NCBI GenBank assembly: GCA_016188575.1
Contig: JACPHN010000026.1
Span: 1-47,870, forward strand
DNA from: Candidatus Schekmanbacteria bacterium
Lineage (GTDB): Bacteria > CSSED10-310 > JACPHN01
Direction: 5' to 3'
Length of the DNA stretch: 47,870 nt
In this document: piece after piece, positions 36,207-44,637 of the stretch
Layout: the number at the start of each line of letters is the position of its first letter
How positions within the stretch are numbered: the first letter of the stretch is position 1
Notes under the pieces: model-generated
What the model was told of the DNA's origin: nothing
Databases searched by the model: none
The model's input: only the letters and a program-made list of their open reading frames with translations
Program-made: the position numbers and the translations under genes

Positions 36207-36800
36207 CTACCAGGCGCCGGCGCCGAGCGTTGAGTGGCGCATGTTTTCCAGCACGAAACCCGCCGCCGCGTGGATGTCGGAAAGCACGGGCACCGGGGCG
36301 CCGCGGGTTTGCTCGATCAGCCCCCGCTGTGCCGCCCCCTTGCCTGTCAGTACGAGCAGCGGCCTCACGCCGCACGCTACCGCCGCCGAGATGTCGCGCT
36401 CCGCGTCCCCAACCAGCCAGCTTGCCGCGAGATCCAGGCGTAGCTCGTCAGCGGCTCGCAGGAGCAGGCCGGGGCGTGGCTTGCGACATGGACAGTGGTC
36501 CTCGGGTCGATGGGGGCAGAAAAACACGCCATCCACGCGGCCGCCTTCGCGCTCGATGGCGGCGAGCAGTCGCGCGTGAATGTCGTGTAGTGCGGCCAGG
36601 CTGAGCAGGCCCCTGCCGACGCACGACTGGTTGGTGACGATGACCACGGCCACCTCTGCGGCCGCCAGGCAGCGCAAGGCCGCAAGCGCACCGGGTAGGA
36701 GCTCGAGCTCCGCCCACGATTTGACGAAGTCCGCGCGGTCGCGGTTGATGACGCCATCGCGGTCCAGGAACACCGCCGGTCGCCGTCTGTCCAAACACAC
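36207..36800 (-). CDS. gmhB: D-glycero-D-manno-heptose 1,7-bisphosphate 7-phosphatase (GmhB-type HAD)
   Basis: This is a 197-residue HAD phosphatase. The nucleophile motif is FLDRDGVINRD, motif II is IVTNQS, and the zinc loop characteristic of GmhB is present as CPHRPEDHCPCRKPRPG. Motif IV is WLVGDAERDISAA. It is expected to remove the 7-phosphate of heptose bisphosphate on the way to ADP-heptose for lipopolysaccharide or glycoprotein glycans, which implies a Gram-negative envelope. I start at GTG 36800 because AAGGAG lies 7 bp upstream and the protein then begins just before the catalytic strand; a longer frame to 36896 adds a basic tail unlike the family. Confidence 0.9.
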   Translation of the reverse strand: MCLDRRRPAVFLDRDGVINRDRADFVKSWAELELLPGALAALRCLAAAEVAVVIVTNQSCVGRGLLSLAALHDIHARLLAAIEREGGRVDGVFFCPHRPEDHCPCRKPRPGLLLRAADELRLDLAASWLVGDAERDISAAVACGVRPLLVLTGKGAAQRGLIEQTRGAPVPVLSDIHAAAGFVLENMRHSTLGAGAW

Positions 36801-36923
36801 AACCAGTCTCCTTCGCGCGTTGCCCCGCGGCCGTTTCGCCGATGCCAGCAGGGTGAGACGGTATTGCGCCGCCGCGGGGCTCCTGCTAGTCTTCATTTTA
36901 TTACTTTGAAGTCGGTCGCATCA

Positions 36924-37496
36924 ATGTCGAGGCGGACAGTGAGTCACACACGCTCAACGGCGCGGCGGATCGTGCGGCTGGTGAGCGCCATTTTCGCTCT
37001 CATGGCAGCCGCCGCCTGCTCGGATTCGTCCGAGCCTGACCATATCAACTACTTCGCTCAGACTTCCTTCCCGCCGGCCAATGCCGTAGCGTTGCTGACC
37101 TACAACGACGGGCACGACTACGTGGACCTGGCGCTGCAAGGGGTTTCCTGGGACGACCGCGGAGCCCGGCGGATCGAGCTCGTGCTCAAGTACGAGCCGA
37201 CTGTCTCCAAGTTCGACAGCTATCGAGCCGGCGCCATGTTCGAAAGAGTCGGGTCGCCGCGTTACACGATTGCGGACGACCCCGCGGCCGGTCTGCTCAA
37301 CATCGTCGTGGAAAATGCCGATGACGCTCCCGGAGCGGCGGGTACCGCCACCGTCGTCTATTTGAAGTTCACGCCGCTAGATGATGGCGGTTCGTACCTG
37401 AAATTCCGCAACGCCGCGATCCGCACGGCCCCCGACGCCGGCGCCAGTCTGGTGACGGGTATCTCATGGTTCGGCGGCGTGATCACGGTTTTCTGA
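36924..37496 (+). CDS. Putative lipoprotein with cohesin-like beta domain
   Basis: This is a 190-residue protein. From ATG 36924 there is an Arg-rich N-region, a hydrophobic stretch (LVSAIFALMAAAA) and a lipobox-like Cys followed by SDSSEPD, so lipidation is likely although the box (AAAC) is not ideal. The mature part is beta-rich: VALLTYNDGHDYVDLALQGV, RRIELVLKYEPTVSKFDSY, GLLNIVVENADDAPGAAGTA, VVYLKFTPLDDGGSYLKF. The pattern of a strand pair, then LNIVVEN and VVYLKF, recalls cohesin-type carbohydrate-associated folds, which is a weak call. It is divergent from gmhB. The lytic transglycosylase gene begins 10 bp downstream, so they probably form one operon. Confidence 0.75.
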   Translation: MSRRTVSHTRSTARRIVRLVSAIFALMAAAACSDSSEPDHINYFAQTSFPPANAVALLTYNDGHDYVDLALQGVSWDDRGARRIELVLKYEPTVSKFDSYRAGAMFERVGSPRYTIADDPAAGLLNIVVENADDAPGAAGTATVVYLKFTPLDDGGSYLKFRNAAIRTAPDAGASLVTGISWFGGVITVF

Positions 37497-37505
37497 GGGC
37501 AGCAG

Positions 37506-38192
37506 ATGGCGCGACCGTATCCCCGAAAGCTGGCGGTGCTCGCGGCCACCGGCACTATGCTCATCGTTGCCGCGCAGGACGTCGCGGCGGAGATCTTTCG
37601 CTACGTGAACAAGGACGGGATCGTCTGCTACACCAACAAGCCGCAGCGCCGGCGGATGCAGACTTTTTCCGCTGCCAAGCTCTCCTACTCGCCTCGGGCC
37701 GAGATTCCCTTGCTCGACCCCGAGATGCGGCGCACCGTCGTCGAGAAGGTGAAACACACGGCTCGGCGCCTCGGCGTAGATCCGAATCTTGCGAAGGCTG
37801 TCGCCAAGAACGAATCCGATTTCAACCCCCGGGCCCGCTCGCACAAGGGCGCGGTCGGCGTCATGCAACTGATCCCCGAAACGGGAGCTCGCTATGGCGT
37901 CCAGGACCTCTACGACGCCGACTCGAACATTTCCGGCGGCCTGCGCTACCTTCGCGACCTACTCAGCGAATTCCAGGACGTCGGCCTCGCCGTCGCCGCT
38001 TATAACGCCGGCGAAAACGCGGTTCGCAAGCACAACGGTATTCCCCCGTACCAGGAGACCCAGACCTACGTCCAACGCGTCCTGAAAACGTATCAGGCGT
38101 ATCGGGGCTTCGACGGACTGTCTCCGCTGCGCACAGTAACCACCGCCGACGGACTGCTCATCCTCACCAATAAGGCGAATCCGCTGAGGTAG
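37506..38192 (+). CDS. Lytic transglycosylase (SLT domain) with N-terminal DUF4124
   Basis: This is a 228-residue exported protein. A signal peptide (LAVLAATGTMLIVAAQDVAA) is followed by a short DUF4124 module (EIFRYVNKDGIVCYTNKP). The SLT domain covers about 70-190 with the catalytic Glu103 in AVAKNESDFNP, then AVGVMQLIPETGARYGV, NISGGLRYLRDLL and GLAVAAYNAGENAVRKH. These are the standard motifs of family 1 peptidoglycan lytic transglycosylases that cleave the MurNAc-GlcNAc bond. It acts in the periplasm. Combined DUF4124-SLT proteins are common in proteobacteria. ATG 37506 follows GGGCAGCAG. Confidence 0.95.
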   Translation: MARPYPRKLAVLAATGTMLIVAAQDVAAEIFRYVNKDGIVCYTNKPQRRRMQTFSAAKLSYSPRAEIPLLDPEMRRTVVEKVKHTARRLGVDPNLAKAVAKNESDFNPRARSHKGAVGVMQLIPETGARYGVQDLYDADSNISGGLRYLRDLLSEFQDVGLAVAAYNAGENAVRKHNGIPPYQETQTYVQRVLKTYQAYRGFDGLSPLRTVTTADGLLILTNKANPLR

Positions 38193-38231
38193 CACTGGCG
38201 GCTCCGGCACCGCACACCAGGACATCGTGAC

Positions 38232-38462
38232 GTGGGCTTGCAACTGTTCGACGGCATTGTGGAAATCGGAAGATTCGTTCGCTACACCATCCACTCCACA
38301 GAGCGCAGGCGCGCTGGCATGGGGGCGCTGGTGTCCCGGACCGTCGTCAATGCTCTCGAAGGCACGGTCACGGTTTACGACAGCGGCATCGTGGTGATCG
38401 ACTCACCACGCGGTCGGCTCCACTACGACTTGCGGGACGGCAACATCTCCGCCGGCTCCTGA
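38232..38462 (+). CDS. Small hypothetical protein
   Basis: From GTG 38232 the frame gives 76 residues with no family I recognise. An alternative start is ATG 38319, which would keep GALVSRTVVNALEGTVTVYD and then SGIVVIDSPRGRLHYDLRDG. The alternation of hydrophobic and polar residues suggests a small beta protein. Both starts lack a clear ribosome-binding site. It sits between the transglycosylase and rsmD on the same strand, 20 bp before the latter, and may be a real operon member. Confidence 0.45.
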   Translation: MGLQLFDGIVEIGRFVRYTIHSTERRRAGMGALVSRTVVNALEGTVTVYDSGIVVIDSPRGRLHYDLRDGNISAGS

Positions 38463-38482
38463 AGAAAGGATCGGCACCACGC

Positions 38483-39049
38483 GTGCGAGTGCTCTCGGGC
38501 GTATCCAAGGACGTGAAGCTGAAAATCTGGCGACGGGGCAGTGGCCGTGCGACCCCGGACGAGATCAAGGAGCTCACCTTCGAAATCGTCGGGTCCGACA
38601 TCGAGAGCTGCCGTTTCCTGGACCTTTTCGCCGGCACTGGTGGGGTGGGCATCGAGGCGCTAAGCCGCGGCGCCGAGCGCTGCACGTTTGTCGAAGACAG
38701 CGCGCGCATGATCAAGGTCCTCAAGGCGAACCTCGCCCAATGCGAGCTCGGTGAGCAGGCGGAGATCGTGCAGTTCGACGCCTTCAATACCATCGTTACT
38801 CTGAACAACCGCCAACACGTCTTCGACGTCGTTTTTGCCGATCCCCCCGATCGCGGCGACCTCGCCGTGCGCGCCATACGACTCGTCGACAGATACAGCA
38901 TTCAGAAACCCAAGAGTCTGATTTTCGTGTGTCACTCCGCCAAGGTCGAGATGCCCAGCGAGCTGACGACCCTGGCGCTCTTTCGCCGCAACGAGATCAA
39001 AGGCGAGATGCTCTCCGCCTATTGCCTCGCGAATCGCGCCGCCCCATGA
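38483..39049 (+). CDS. rsmD: RsmD-family 16S rRNA (guanine-N2) methyltransferase
   Basis: This is a 188-residue protein. The N-terminus MRVLSGVSKDVKLKIWRRGS and RATPDEIKELTFEIVGS corresponds to RsmD's R-P-T-x-D-x-V-R-E-x-L-F. The SAM-binding motif is FLDLFAGTGGVGIEALSRGA. The catalytic N/D-P-P-Y motif appears as FADPPDRGD, with Asp at the usual aromatic position, which is unusual. The usual Arg-Lys-rich RNA-binding start is also less basic than normal. RsmD methylates G966 of 16S rRNA. The start is GTG 38483 with AAAGGA upstream. coaD overlaps its stop (ATGA); rsmD-coaD is a widely conserved pair, which supports the call. Confidence 0.87.
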   Translation: MRVLSGVSKDVKLKIWRRGSGRATPDEIKELTFEIVGSDIESCRFLDLFAGTGGVGIEALSRGAERCTFVEDSARMIKVLKANLAQCELGEQAEIVQFDAFNTIVTLNNRQHVFDVVFADPPDRGDLAVRAIRLVDRYSIQKPKSLIFVCHSAKVEMPSELTTLALFRRNEIKGEMLSAYCLANRAAP

Positions 39050-39582
39050 CCCAAGCACCCGCGCCGCATCAGCCCTCCCCTTCCGCCCCCCGGCAACCGC
39101 TGGTGGCAGTGTATCCGGGTAGCTTCGACCCGATCACCAACGGCCACATGGACATTATCCACCGCGGCGCGTCGCTCTTCGACACGCTTTACGTAGCGGT
39201 CGCGCACAACATCGACAAGCGCGCCCTGTTCTCGGTCGACGAGCGCATCGACATGATTCGGGAGTGCACGGCCGCGCTGCCTAACGTGATCCCCGACACC
39301 TTCTCGGGGCTTCTGATCCGCTACGTTGCGGACCGGGGCGCACGGGTCATTTTGCGCGGCGTCCGCGCGGTGTCGGATTTTGAGTTCGAGTTTCAGATGG
39401 CGCTGATGAACCGCAAGCTCGGCCGCGAGATCGAGACCGTCTTCATGATGCCGGCGGAGCAGTACTCGTTTCTGTCCTCCAGACTTGTCAAGGAGGTAGC
39501 GGGGCTCGGTGGCCGCATCGATTGCTTCGTTCCCGCAATCGTTATCCCGCGCCTGCTCGCTGCTCTGGGATCGGACCGGTGA
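39046..39582 (+). CDS. coaD: Phosphopantetheine adenylyltransferase
   Basis: This is a 178-residue enzyme of coenzyme A synthesis that transfers AMP from ATP to 4'-phosphopantetheine. The nucleotidyltransferase motif is VAVYPGSFDPITNGHMDIIH (the T-x-G-H signature as TNGH), followed by RGVRAVSDFEFEFQMALMNR and FLSSRLVKEVA (the I-S-S-x-x-V-K-E motif). A 17-residue Pro-rich N-terminal extension (TQAPAPHQPSPSAPRQP) precedes the usual first strand. ATG 39046 overlaps the rsmD stop, and its own stop TGA overlaps the GTG of the next gene. Three genes are therefore translationally chained. Confidence 0.97.
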   Translation: MTQAPAPHQPSPSAPRQPLVAVYPGSFDPITNGHMDIIHRGASLFDTLYVAVAHNIDKRALFSVDERIDMIRECTAALPNVIPDTFSGLLIRYVADRGARVILRGVRAVSDFEFEFQMALMNRKLGREIETVFMMPAEQYSFLSSRLVKEVAGLGGRIDCFVPAIVIPRLLAALGSDR

Positions 39583-41357
39583 TCGAAGTCGGCGATATCC
39601 TGCCCATTGCCAAACGGCTCGCGGATCGCGGCCTGGTTCCGGAAGCCGCCGAGCTCCTGACTCTCGCGCAACGAACCGACCCCGACAGCCCGGACATCGA
39701 GCTGCAGCTCGCGCACCTGGCGACGCTCGAAACCGCGCCGCCCGAAGAAGAAGAGGCGGAGGAGGAAGAAGAAGAACTGGACGATCCGCAGGCCGCCATC
39801 GTCGCCGAGCTGCAGCGCGAGTCGATCGAGGCCTGTCACTTCGTCGGACTCGCCTACCTGTACTTCGCCACCGGCGAAATCGATGAGTCCATCGACTGCC
39901 TGGAAGCGGCCAAGAGCCGGGGACTTCCCGATCCCACCGCCTACAAGCTGCATGGCCAGATTCTCCTGCAAAAGCGCGACTTCGAGGGCGCCGCGAAGCA
40001 GTTTGCCATGTCGCGCCGCCTCAATCCATTCGACCGCAACGTGGCTGACTGCCTCGCCCGCTCCGAATTCGAGTGCAAGCGTTTCGAAGAGGCTCTGAAT
40101 GCTACCGTCGATTGCTACCTGCTGCTGCGCGACTCCGACAAGGAGCACGCCACTCGCCTCAAGACGCGCATTCAAGGCATCAAACGCCTGCTCGGGTGGA
40201 GCCAGGAGGACATCATGCGGTGCTTTGCCGAGCGGCAACAGGGTATAGAGATCTCCTTTCAACGCCTCGCCTGGCATCAACAGAGTGTTCTCGACCGCGT
40301 CCATTTCGCCGAGGCGGACCAGGACACGCCTACGCTCGACGCGCGCGTCGGCGGCCGGGTCGAGATCGCCTACCGCCTGCGGCGCTTTTCGCTGTGGTCA
40401 CACCTCACCGACGAACAGATCTTCAAGCTCACTGCGATCGCCGAAGAAGAGGTCTTGCAGCCCGATGCCGTCGTGTTCGCCGCCGGCAGTCTTTCCTGCG
40501 ACGTCTTCCTGCTCGAATCCGGTAGCGTCGCCATCGAAAAAACTACAAGTTATGGCCTGGTCGGTTTGGCGAGCTTCTCAGCCGGGGAGCTGTTCGGCGA
40601 AGGGAATTTTATTCGCGGTGACTGCCGCATCGTGCAGGCGCGGGTCACGCGCGCTTGCGCGCTGTTCCGGTTCGGCGGCGAAGTGCTCCGGGGGCTCGTC
40701 GCCGAAAGCCCGGAGCTCGGCGTCCAGCTTTTCCGCTCCTTCTGGCACGTCCAGGCGCGGCGCTTGCGTGGCACCAATGAAAAGCTCAAGAGCTTTTTTG
40801 CGGCCGGCCCTGCGGCAGAGGTCACGCAGAGCGCGCAGATGAGCGGCGCTGCCGGGCGCGAAAGTGCCGATCTCGATCACAGCGACAAGATCAAGGTGTT
40901 TCAGGAGCAAGGTCTATCCCGAAAGGAGCTCCTCACCCTGGCGACCTACTCGCGCGAGCAGATTTACCAGGATGGCGAGTACCTGTTCCACGAAGGCGAC
41001 AACGGGGATACTCTGTACATCATCGCCCAGGGGCGCATCATGGTGACGAAGTACATTCCGGGCGGCGGGGAAGAAGCGCTCGCCATTCTCGCCCGCGGCG
41101 ACTTCTTCGGCGAGATGTCGCTGATCGACGGCGAGCCGCGGTCCGCCTCGGCCAAAGCCTATGGCGGGGCGGTTACCGTGCTGCAGCTCGGGCGCGAATC
41201 CGTGGACGAAATCCTGTCGCTCGAGTCACCCGCGGCGCTCGAGTTCCTCCGCCTGCTTTGCCGCATGATGGCCCGGCGGCTGTGCGAGATTGACGAGAAG
41301 CTGGTCGGCTGGCATATTCTGTCCGGCGACGTGCGCCAGGCCAGGCCGCGCGACTAG
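39579..41357 (+). CDS. TPR protein with two cyclic-nucleotide-binding domains
   Basis: This is a 592-residue protein. The start is GTG 39579, inside the coaD stop (GTGA). Residues 1-250 form TPR-like helices (VPEAAELLTLAQRTDPDSPD, IDESIDCLEAAKSRG, DFEGAAKQFAMSRRLNPFDR) interrupted by an acidic run (EEEEAEEEEEELDD). A first CRP-type domain covers about 276-375, but its phosphate-binding cassette reads FGEGNFIRGDCRIVQA and lacks the R-S/T-A signature. A second covers about 447-560 with an intact cassette, FGEMSLIDGEPRSASA. Only the second is therefore likely to bind cAMP or cGMP. There is no helix-turn-helix and no membrane segment, so it is a soluble sensor or scaffold rather than a transcription factor. 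Confidence 0.9.
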   Translation: MIEVGDILPIAKRLADRGLVPEAAELLTLAQRTDPDSPDIELQLAHLATLETAPPEEEEAEEEEEELDDPQAAIVAELQRESIEACHFVGLAYLYFATGEIDESIDCLEAAKSRGLPDPTAYKLHGQILLQKRDFEGAAKQFAMSRRLNPFDRNVADCLARSEFECKRFEEALNATVDCYLLLRDSDKEHATRLKTRIQGIKRLLGWSQEDIMRCFAERQQGIEISFQRLAWHQQSVLDRVHFAEADQDTPTLDARVGGRVEIAYRLRRFSLWSHLTDEQIFKLTAIAEEEVLQPDAVVFAAGSLSCDVFLLESGSVAIEKTTSYGLVGLASFSAGELFGEGNFIRGDCRIVQARVTRACALFRFGGEVLRGLVAESPELGVQLFRSFWHVQARRLRGTNEKLKSFFAAGPAAEVTQSAQMSGAAGRESADLDHSDKIKVFQEQGLSRKELLTLATYSREQIYQDGEYLFHEGDNGDTLYIIAQGRIMVTKYIPGGGEEALAILARGDFFGEMSLIDGEPRSASAKAYGGAVTVLQLGRESVDEILSLESPAALEFLRLLCRMMARRLCEIDEKLVGWHILSGDVRQARPRD

Positions 41358-41359
41358 CC

Positions 41360-41390
41360 GCGGGGAGTCGCCGTTCGTCGCGACTCCGCG
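41360..41390. terminator. Hairpin between convergent genes, candidate terminator
   Basis: GGAGTCGC (41364-41371) and GCGACTCC (41380-41387) form an 8-bp stem with an 8-nt loop in the 52-bp gap between two convergent genes. A run of five A follows on the plus strand (41396-41400), not a T-run, so it is only suggestive as a terminator. Confidence 0.4.
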
Positions 41391-41409
41391 CCGGGAAAAA
41401 CCGCTTTCG

Positions 41410-44400
41410 TCACGCGACGTCCTCCGGGCGCTCGCCGGCGATCAGCGCTCCTGCCTGGCCCGCTGCGAACGCCCCCTGCGCCCGCTGCAAACGCGCGAGC
41501 AGCAGCCCGGCGCGCCCCACGCCACCTTGTCCCAGGCGATCGACCTGAGCGCGCGCCGCGACGAGCTGCTCGGCCGCTGTCCTGCCCTGCGCCAGCTCGA
41601 GAAATCCCCGCTCGCACGCCATCTGCACCCGGTCCCGCGCATGCCCGGCCGTGGCGGCGAGCGCCTCGGCAGCGCTCACGTCCGCGGCCGCCTCGGCAAT
41701 CTGTCCGGCGCGCCGATGAAGCGCCGCCCGCTCGACGCGGCGGTCGCCGACTTCCCGGAGCATCGCGAGCGCGCTTTCCAGCTCCTGGGCCGCGGCCTCC
41801 TGCCGCCCCGCGGCCGCCGCGATCCGCGCCCGACAGTACAGCGCATGTGCGGCAAACCGGCGGTGGCCAAGGCTCCGAAAGATCGGCAGGCTCTGCTCGC
41901 AGAGCAGCGACGCCTCTTCGTACCGCCCCTGGCTGAGGCTCAAGCTCGCCAGGTTCAGCAAGGTGACCCCCTCGAACAGACGGTGCCCAATATCGCGCTG
42001 AATCGCCAGCGCCCGGCGATAGAACCGCTCCGCCTCAGCATCGCGTTGCAGATCCTCGAGCAAGTTGGCGAGATTTCCCAGGCAGGCCGCCTCCGCCTCC
42101 TTGAGTCGCCCTTGCACATACAGCACGCGTTCGCCAAGCTCGATCAGCGCCTCCCCCCGCTCCAGGTCCACCGTCGGGTGCAACCTCAGGTAGCTCCTGT
42201 AGCTCGCCTCCGCGCCATCCAGACCATACCGCGCGCGCGCCTGCCGCGCCGCCTCCAAGTAGCACGCCGCGGCGCGTCGCTCCTCGCCGGCACTCTCCCA
42301 GTGCCGCGCGAGCTCACCCCACAACGTGTCTTTCGCCGTGTCGTCCCGTCGCCTCTCGTACGCCTCGGCGGCGCGCCGGTGCAGACGTGCGCGCTCCTCA
42401 GCGGACAACTGCGCATAAGCGGTCTCGCGCAGCTTGTCGTGGGCGAAGCGCAGCCGCACGCCGGCGATCTCGTGCAACACGTCGCGCCGCCTGAGCTCGC
42501 TCCAGGCGTCCAACAGCTCCCCTTCGGGTAGCCCGGTGACCTCCTTGAGCATCTCGAGCGATACTTCGCGGCCAATTATCGCCGCGGCCATCGCCGTCAG
42601 CAGCGCCGGCGCCGGCAGGTCCGCGAGCCTCCGCCGCAGTAGCCGGTGGACCGAATCGGGCACCAGAAAGTCACCGCCGGCGCCTTCGGTCTGCCACTCG
42701 CCGCGCTCGTTCCGCCACAGCGTCCCGGCCTCGACCGCGGCTCGCAGATACTCCGCGACGAAGAATGGGTTGCCCTCGGACTGCCGGTGCAGCGTCGCCA
42801 CCAGCCGCGCTGGTGGCTCGTCCAACGCCAGCATGTCCCCGACGATCTCCGAAACTTCGCCCTCGGCCAGCCGCGTCAGCTCGATGACGGTCACCTCTGG
42901 GTCCGCCGCGAGCGCCGCCAGCGAAGCGCCCACGTCATCGCTACGAAACGTCCCGAGAATGAGCAAGGGAAGCGACGCCAGATCCGGCTGCGCGATGAGG
43001 TATTGCAGCAAACCGAGGCTGAGCCCGTCCGCCCACCGCAGGTCGTCAAGCAGCAGCACGGCGGGCTGTCCGGCCAGGAAGCACGCCAGCGTTTCGATGA
43101 ACGCCGCGTAGAGTCGATGGCGAGCCAGCGCCGGCGCGAGCTCGGGGATCTCGCCGTAGGCGTCCTGTCCTGGCAGGTTGCGAATGCCGGGAAGATAGGC
43201 CTCGAGGACCCTGCCGCGGGGGCCGAAGACGCCGTCGCATGTCGCCTCCCCCTGGGCGCGGCAGGAGTCGGCGATCGCCTCCAGGGTGCCGCGAAAAGCC
43301 TGCATGAGCTCGGAGCCGCGCGCCGCCGGTGCGCACTCGCCCATGAGGAGCCGCATGCCTCGCGCCCGGGCAATGGTCATGGCCTGTAACGCGAAGCGCG
43401 TCTTGCCGGCGCCGCTTTCGCCGCGCAGCAGGAGCACCTGGCCGCGCTGGCGCACCAGACCCCCCAGGGCTTCGTCGAGGACCACCATCGCCGCCGTCCG
43501 ACCCACAAAGCGGGCGCGGTAGAGATACGGGCGGTGGGCGGGTTCGCCCGCGAGCCGGCGATTCGCCGCGCCCAGCGCCGCAAGCGCCGCCGCCAGATCC
43601 TCGGCGTAGCCGAGCCGATTTCGCGGGTTCTTCTCGAGTAACCTGCCAATGAGGTCGTCCACCGCCGGCGGCAGGCCGGCCACCAGCTCCCTTGGGGGGC
43701 GCGGCGGCTCGCGCAGGTGCGCCAGAACCATCTCGCGAAGGGGATGGTCCGCGAAGGGCACGCGCGCCGTCAGCAGCTCATACAGAATGCAGCCGACCGC
43801 ATACAGATCGGTGCGCGCGTCGACCAGGTCCCCGCGCAGGAGCTCCGGCGCCATGTAGGGGATCGTCCCGGAGCCGCCCGTGGTCGCCTCCAGGATTTCG
43901 CGCGACCATCCGTCCTCGCCACCCGCTCCGCCGCCAAAGCGGGACGCGAGGCCGAAGTCGACGATAATCGGCTGACCGTCGGGCCGCACCAGCACATTTT
44001 CGGGCTTGAGATCGTGATGGACCATGCCCTCGCCGTGCAGGTAAGCGAGCGGTGCGCACCGCCGGCGCACGACGCTCAGGACGCGGCGCAGGCGCGCTCC
44101 CCACCGCGGCGGCGTGGCGTTCGGCGGCGCTCCGGGTGGCCAGAAGCGCCGGCAATACGCGCGCAGCTCGGTCCCGGCGACGAGCTCCATCGCGCACCAC
44201 GGCAGCCCCTCGTGCACGCCATGTCCGACGACGCAAACGATGTTGGGGTGACGGAGCGCTGCGAGCGCCTGGATTTCCCGGCGAATCGCCGGCAGCACCT
44301 GCTCCGTCGGCGCGCGCAACGTCTTGAGCGCGACGGCCTCGCCCGTGCTCCGGTGCACAGCGCGATAAACGACGCCCATGGCTCCCTGACCCAGGATGCC

Positions 44401-44436
44401 ACGAAGCTCGAATGGTCCAATGCTCGCTTGCCGCAT
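41410..44436 (-). CDS. Ser/Thr kinase - AAA ATPase - TPR signalling protein (copy 3)
   Basis: This is a 1008-residue protein with the same three-part plan as the genes at 10,839 and 14,144. The kinase covers residues 6-275 (LGQGAMGVVY, AVALKTLR, MVHHDLKPENVLV, VDFGLASRFGG, YMAPELLRGD). The catalytic loop reads HHD instead of HRD, so the Arg that contacts the activation-loop phosphate is missing. The catalytic Asp and the Lys and Asn positions are kept. The ATPase follows (FVGRTAAM, RGESGAGKTRFAL, AVLLLDDLRWADG, SEGNPFFVAEYLRAA). TPR repeats fill the C-terminal part (LLEDLQRDAEAERFYRRALA, LSLSQGRYEEASLLCEQSLP). I start at ATG 44436 because QASIGPFELRGILGQGAMG matches kinase N-termini; the frame stays open to 44514. 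No strong ribosome-binding site is seen. Confidence 0.9.
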   Translation of the reverse strand: MRQASIGPFELRGILGQGAMGVVYRAVHRSTGEAVALKTLRAPTEQVLPAIRREIQALAALRHPNIVCVVGHGVHEGLPWCAMELVAGTELRAYCRRFWPPGAPPNATPPRWGARLRRVLSVVRRRCAPLAYLHGEGMVHHDLKPENVLVRPDGQPIIVDFGLASRFGGGAGGEDGWSREILEATTGGSGTIPYMAPELLRGDLVDARTDLYAVGCILYELLTARVPFADHPLREMVLAHLREPPRPPRELVAGLPPAVDDLIGRLLEKNPRNRLGYAEDLAAALAALGAANRRLAGEPAHRPYLYRARFVGRTAAMVVLDEALGGLVRQRGQVLLLRGESGAGKTRFALQAMTIARARGMRLLMGECAPAARGSELMQAFRGTLEAIADSCRAQGEATCDGVFGPRGRVLEAYLPGIRNLPGQDAYGEIPELAPALARHRLYAAFIETLACFLAGQPAVLLLDDLRWADGLSLGLLQYLIAQPDLASLPLLILGTFRSDDVGASLAALAADPEVTVIELTRLAEGEVSEIVGDMLALDEPPARLVATLHRQSEGNPFFVAEYLRAAVEAGTLWRNERGEWQTEGAGGDFLVPDSVHRLLRRRLADLPAPALLTAMAAAIIGREVSLEMLKEVTGLPEGELLDAWSELRRRDVLHEIAGVRLRFAHDKLRETAYAQLSAEERARLHRRAAEAYERRRDDTAKDTLWGELARHWESAGEERRAAACYLEAARQARARYGLDGAEASYRSYLRLHPTVDLERGEALIELGERVLYVQGRLKEAEAACLGNLANLLEDLQRDAEAERFYRRALAIQRDIGHRLFEGVTLLNLASLSLSQGRYEEASLLCEQSLPIFRSLGHRRFAAHALYCRARIAAAAGRQEAAAQELESALAMLREVGDRRVERAALHRRAGQIAEAAADVSAAEALAATAGHARDRVQMACERGFLELAQGRTAAEQLVAARAQVDRLGQGGVGRAGLLLARLQRAQGAFAAGQAGALIAGERPEDVA

Positions 44437-44601
44437 AAATTCGCCATTGTGATTCCGCGGCGACCGGGGGGCAAGCGCGCCGCCCGCCGCGCCCTTGGCC
44501 GCACCGCGGCGCACGAGACCAGGCCGGGTGCTCTGCTGGATCTTCCGCCGATGCTACTGCGAGCTGCGCGGCGAGCGTATCACGTAGGCCTCCCACCTCA
44601 T

Positions 44602-44623
44602 CTCCCCCCGCACGCGGGGGGAG
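44602..44623 (-). terminator. GC-rich hairpin after the methyltransferase gene, candidate terminator
   Basis: CTCCCCCCG (44602-44610) pairs perfectly with CGGGGGGAG (44615-44623) around CACG. It lies 15 bp past the methyltransferase stop on the minus strand and upstream of the next gene. There is no T-run. A weaker relative, CCCCG-CTGG-CGGGG, lies at 30343-30356 after nadE, so this may be a dispersed genomic hairpin repeat that also stops transcription. Confidence 0.5.
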
Positions 44624-44637
44624 GTTGGGCATGCCCG

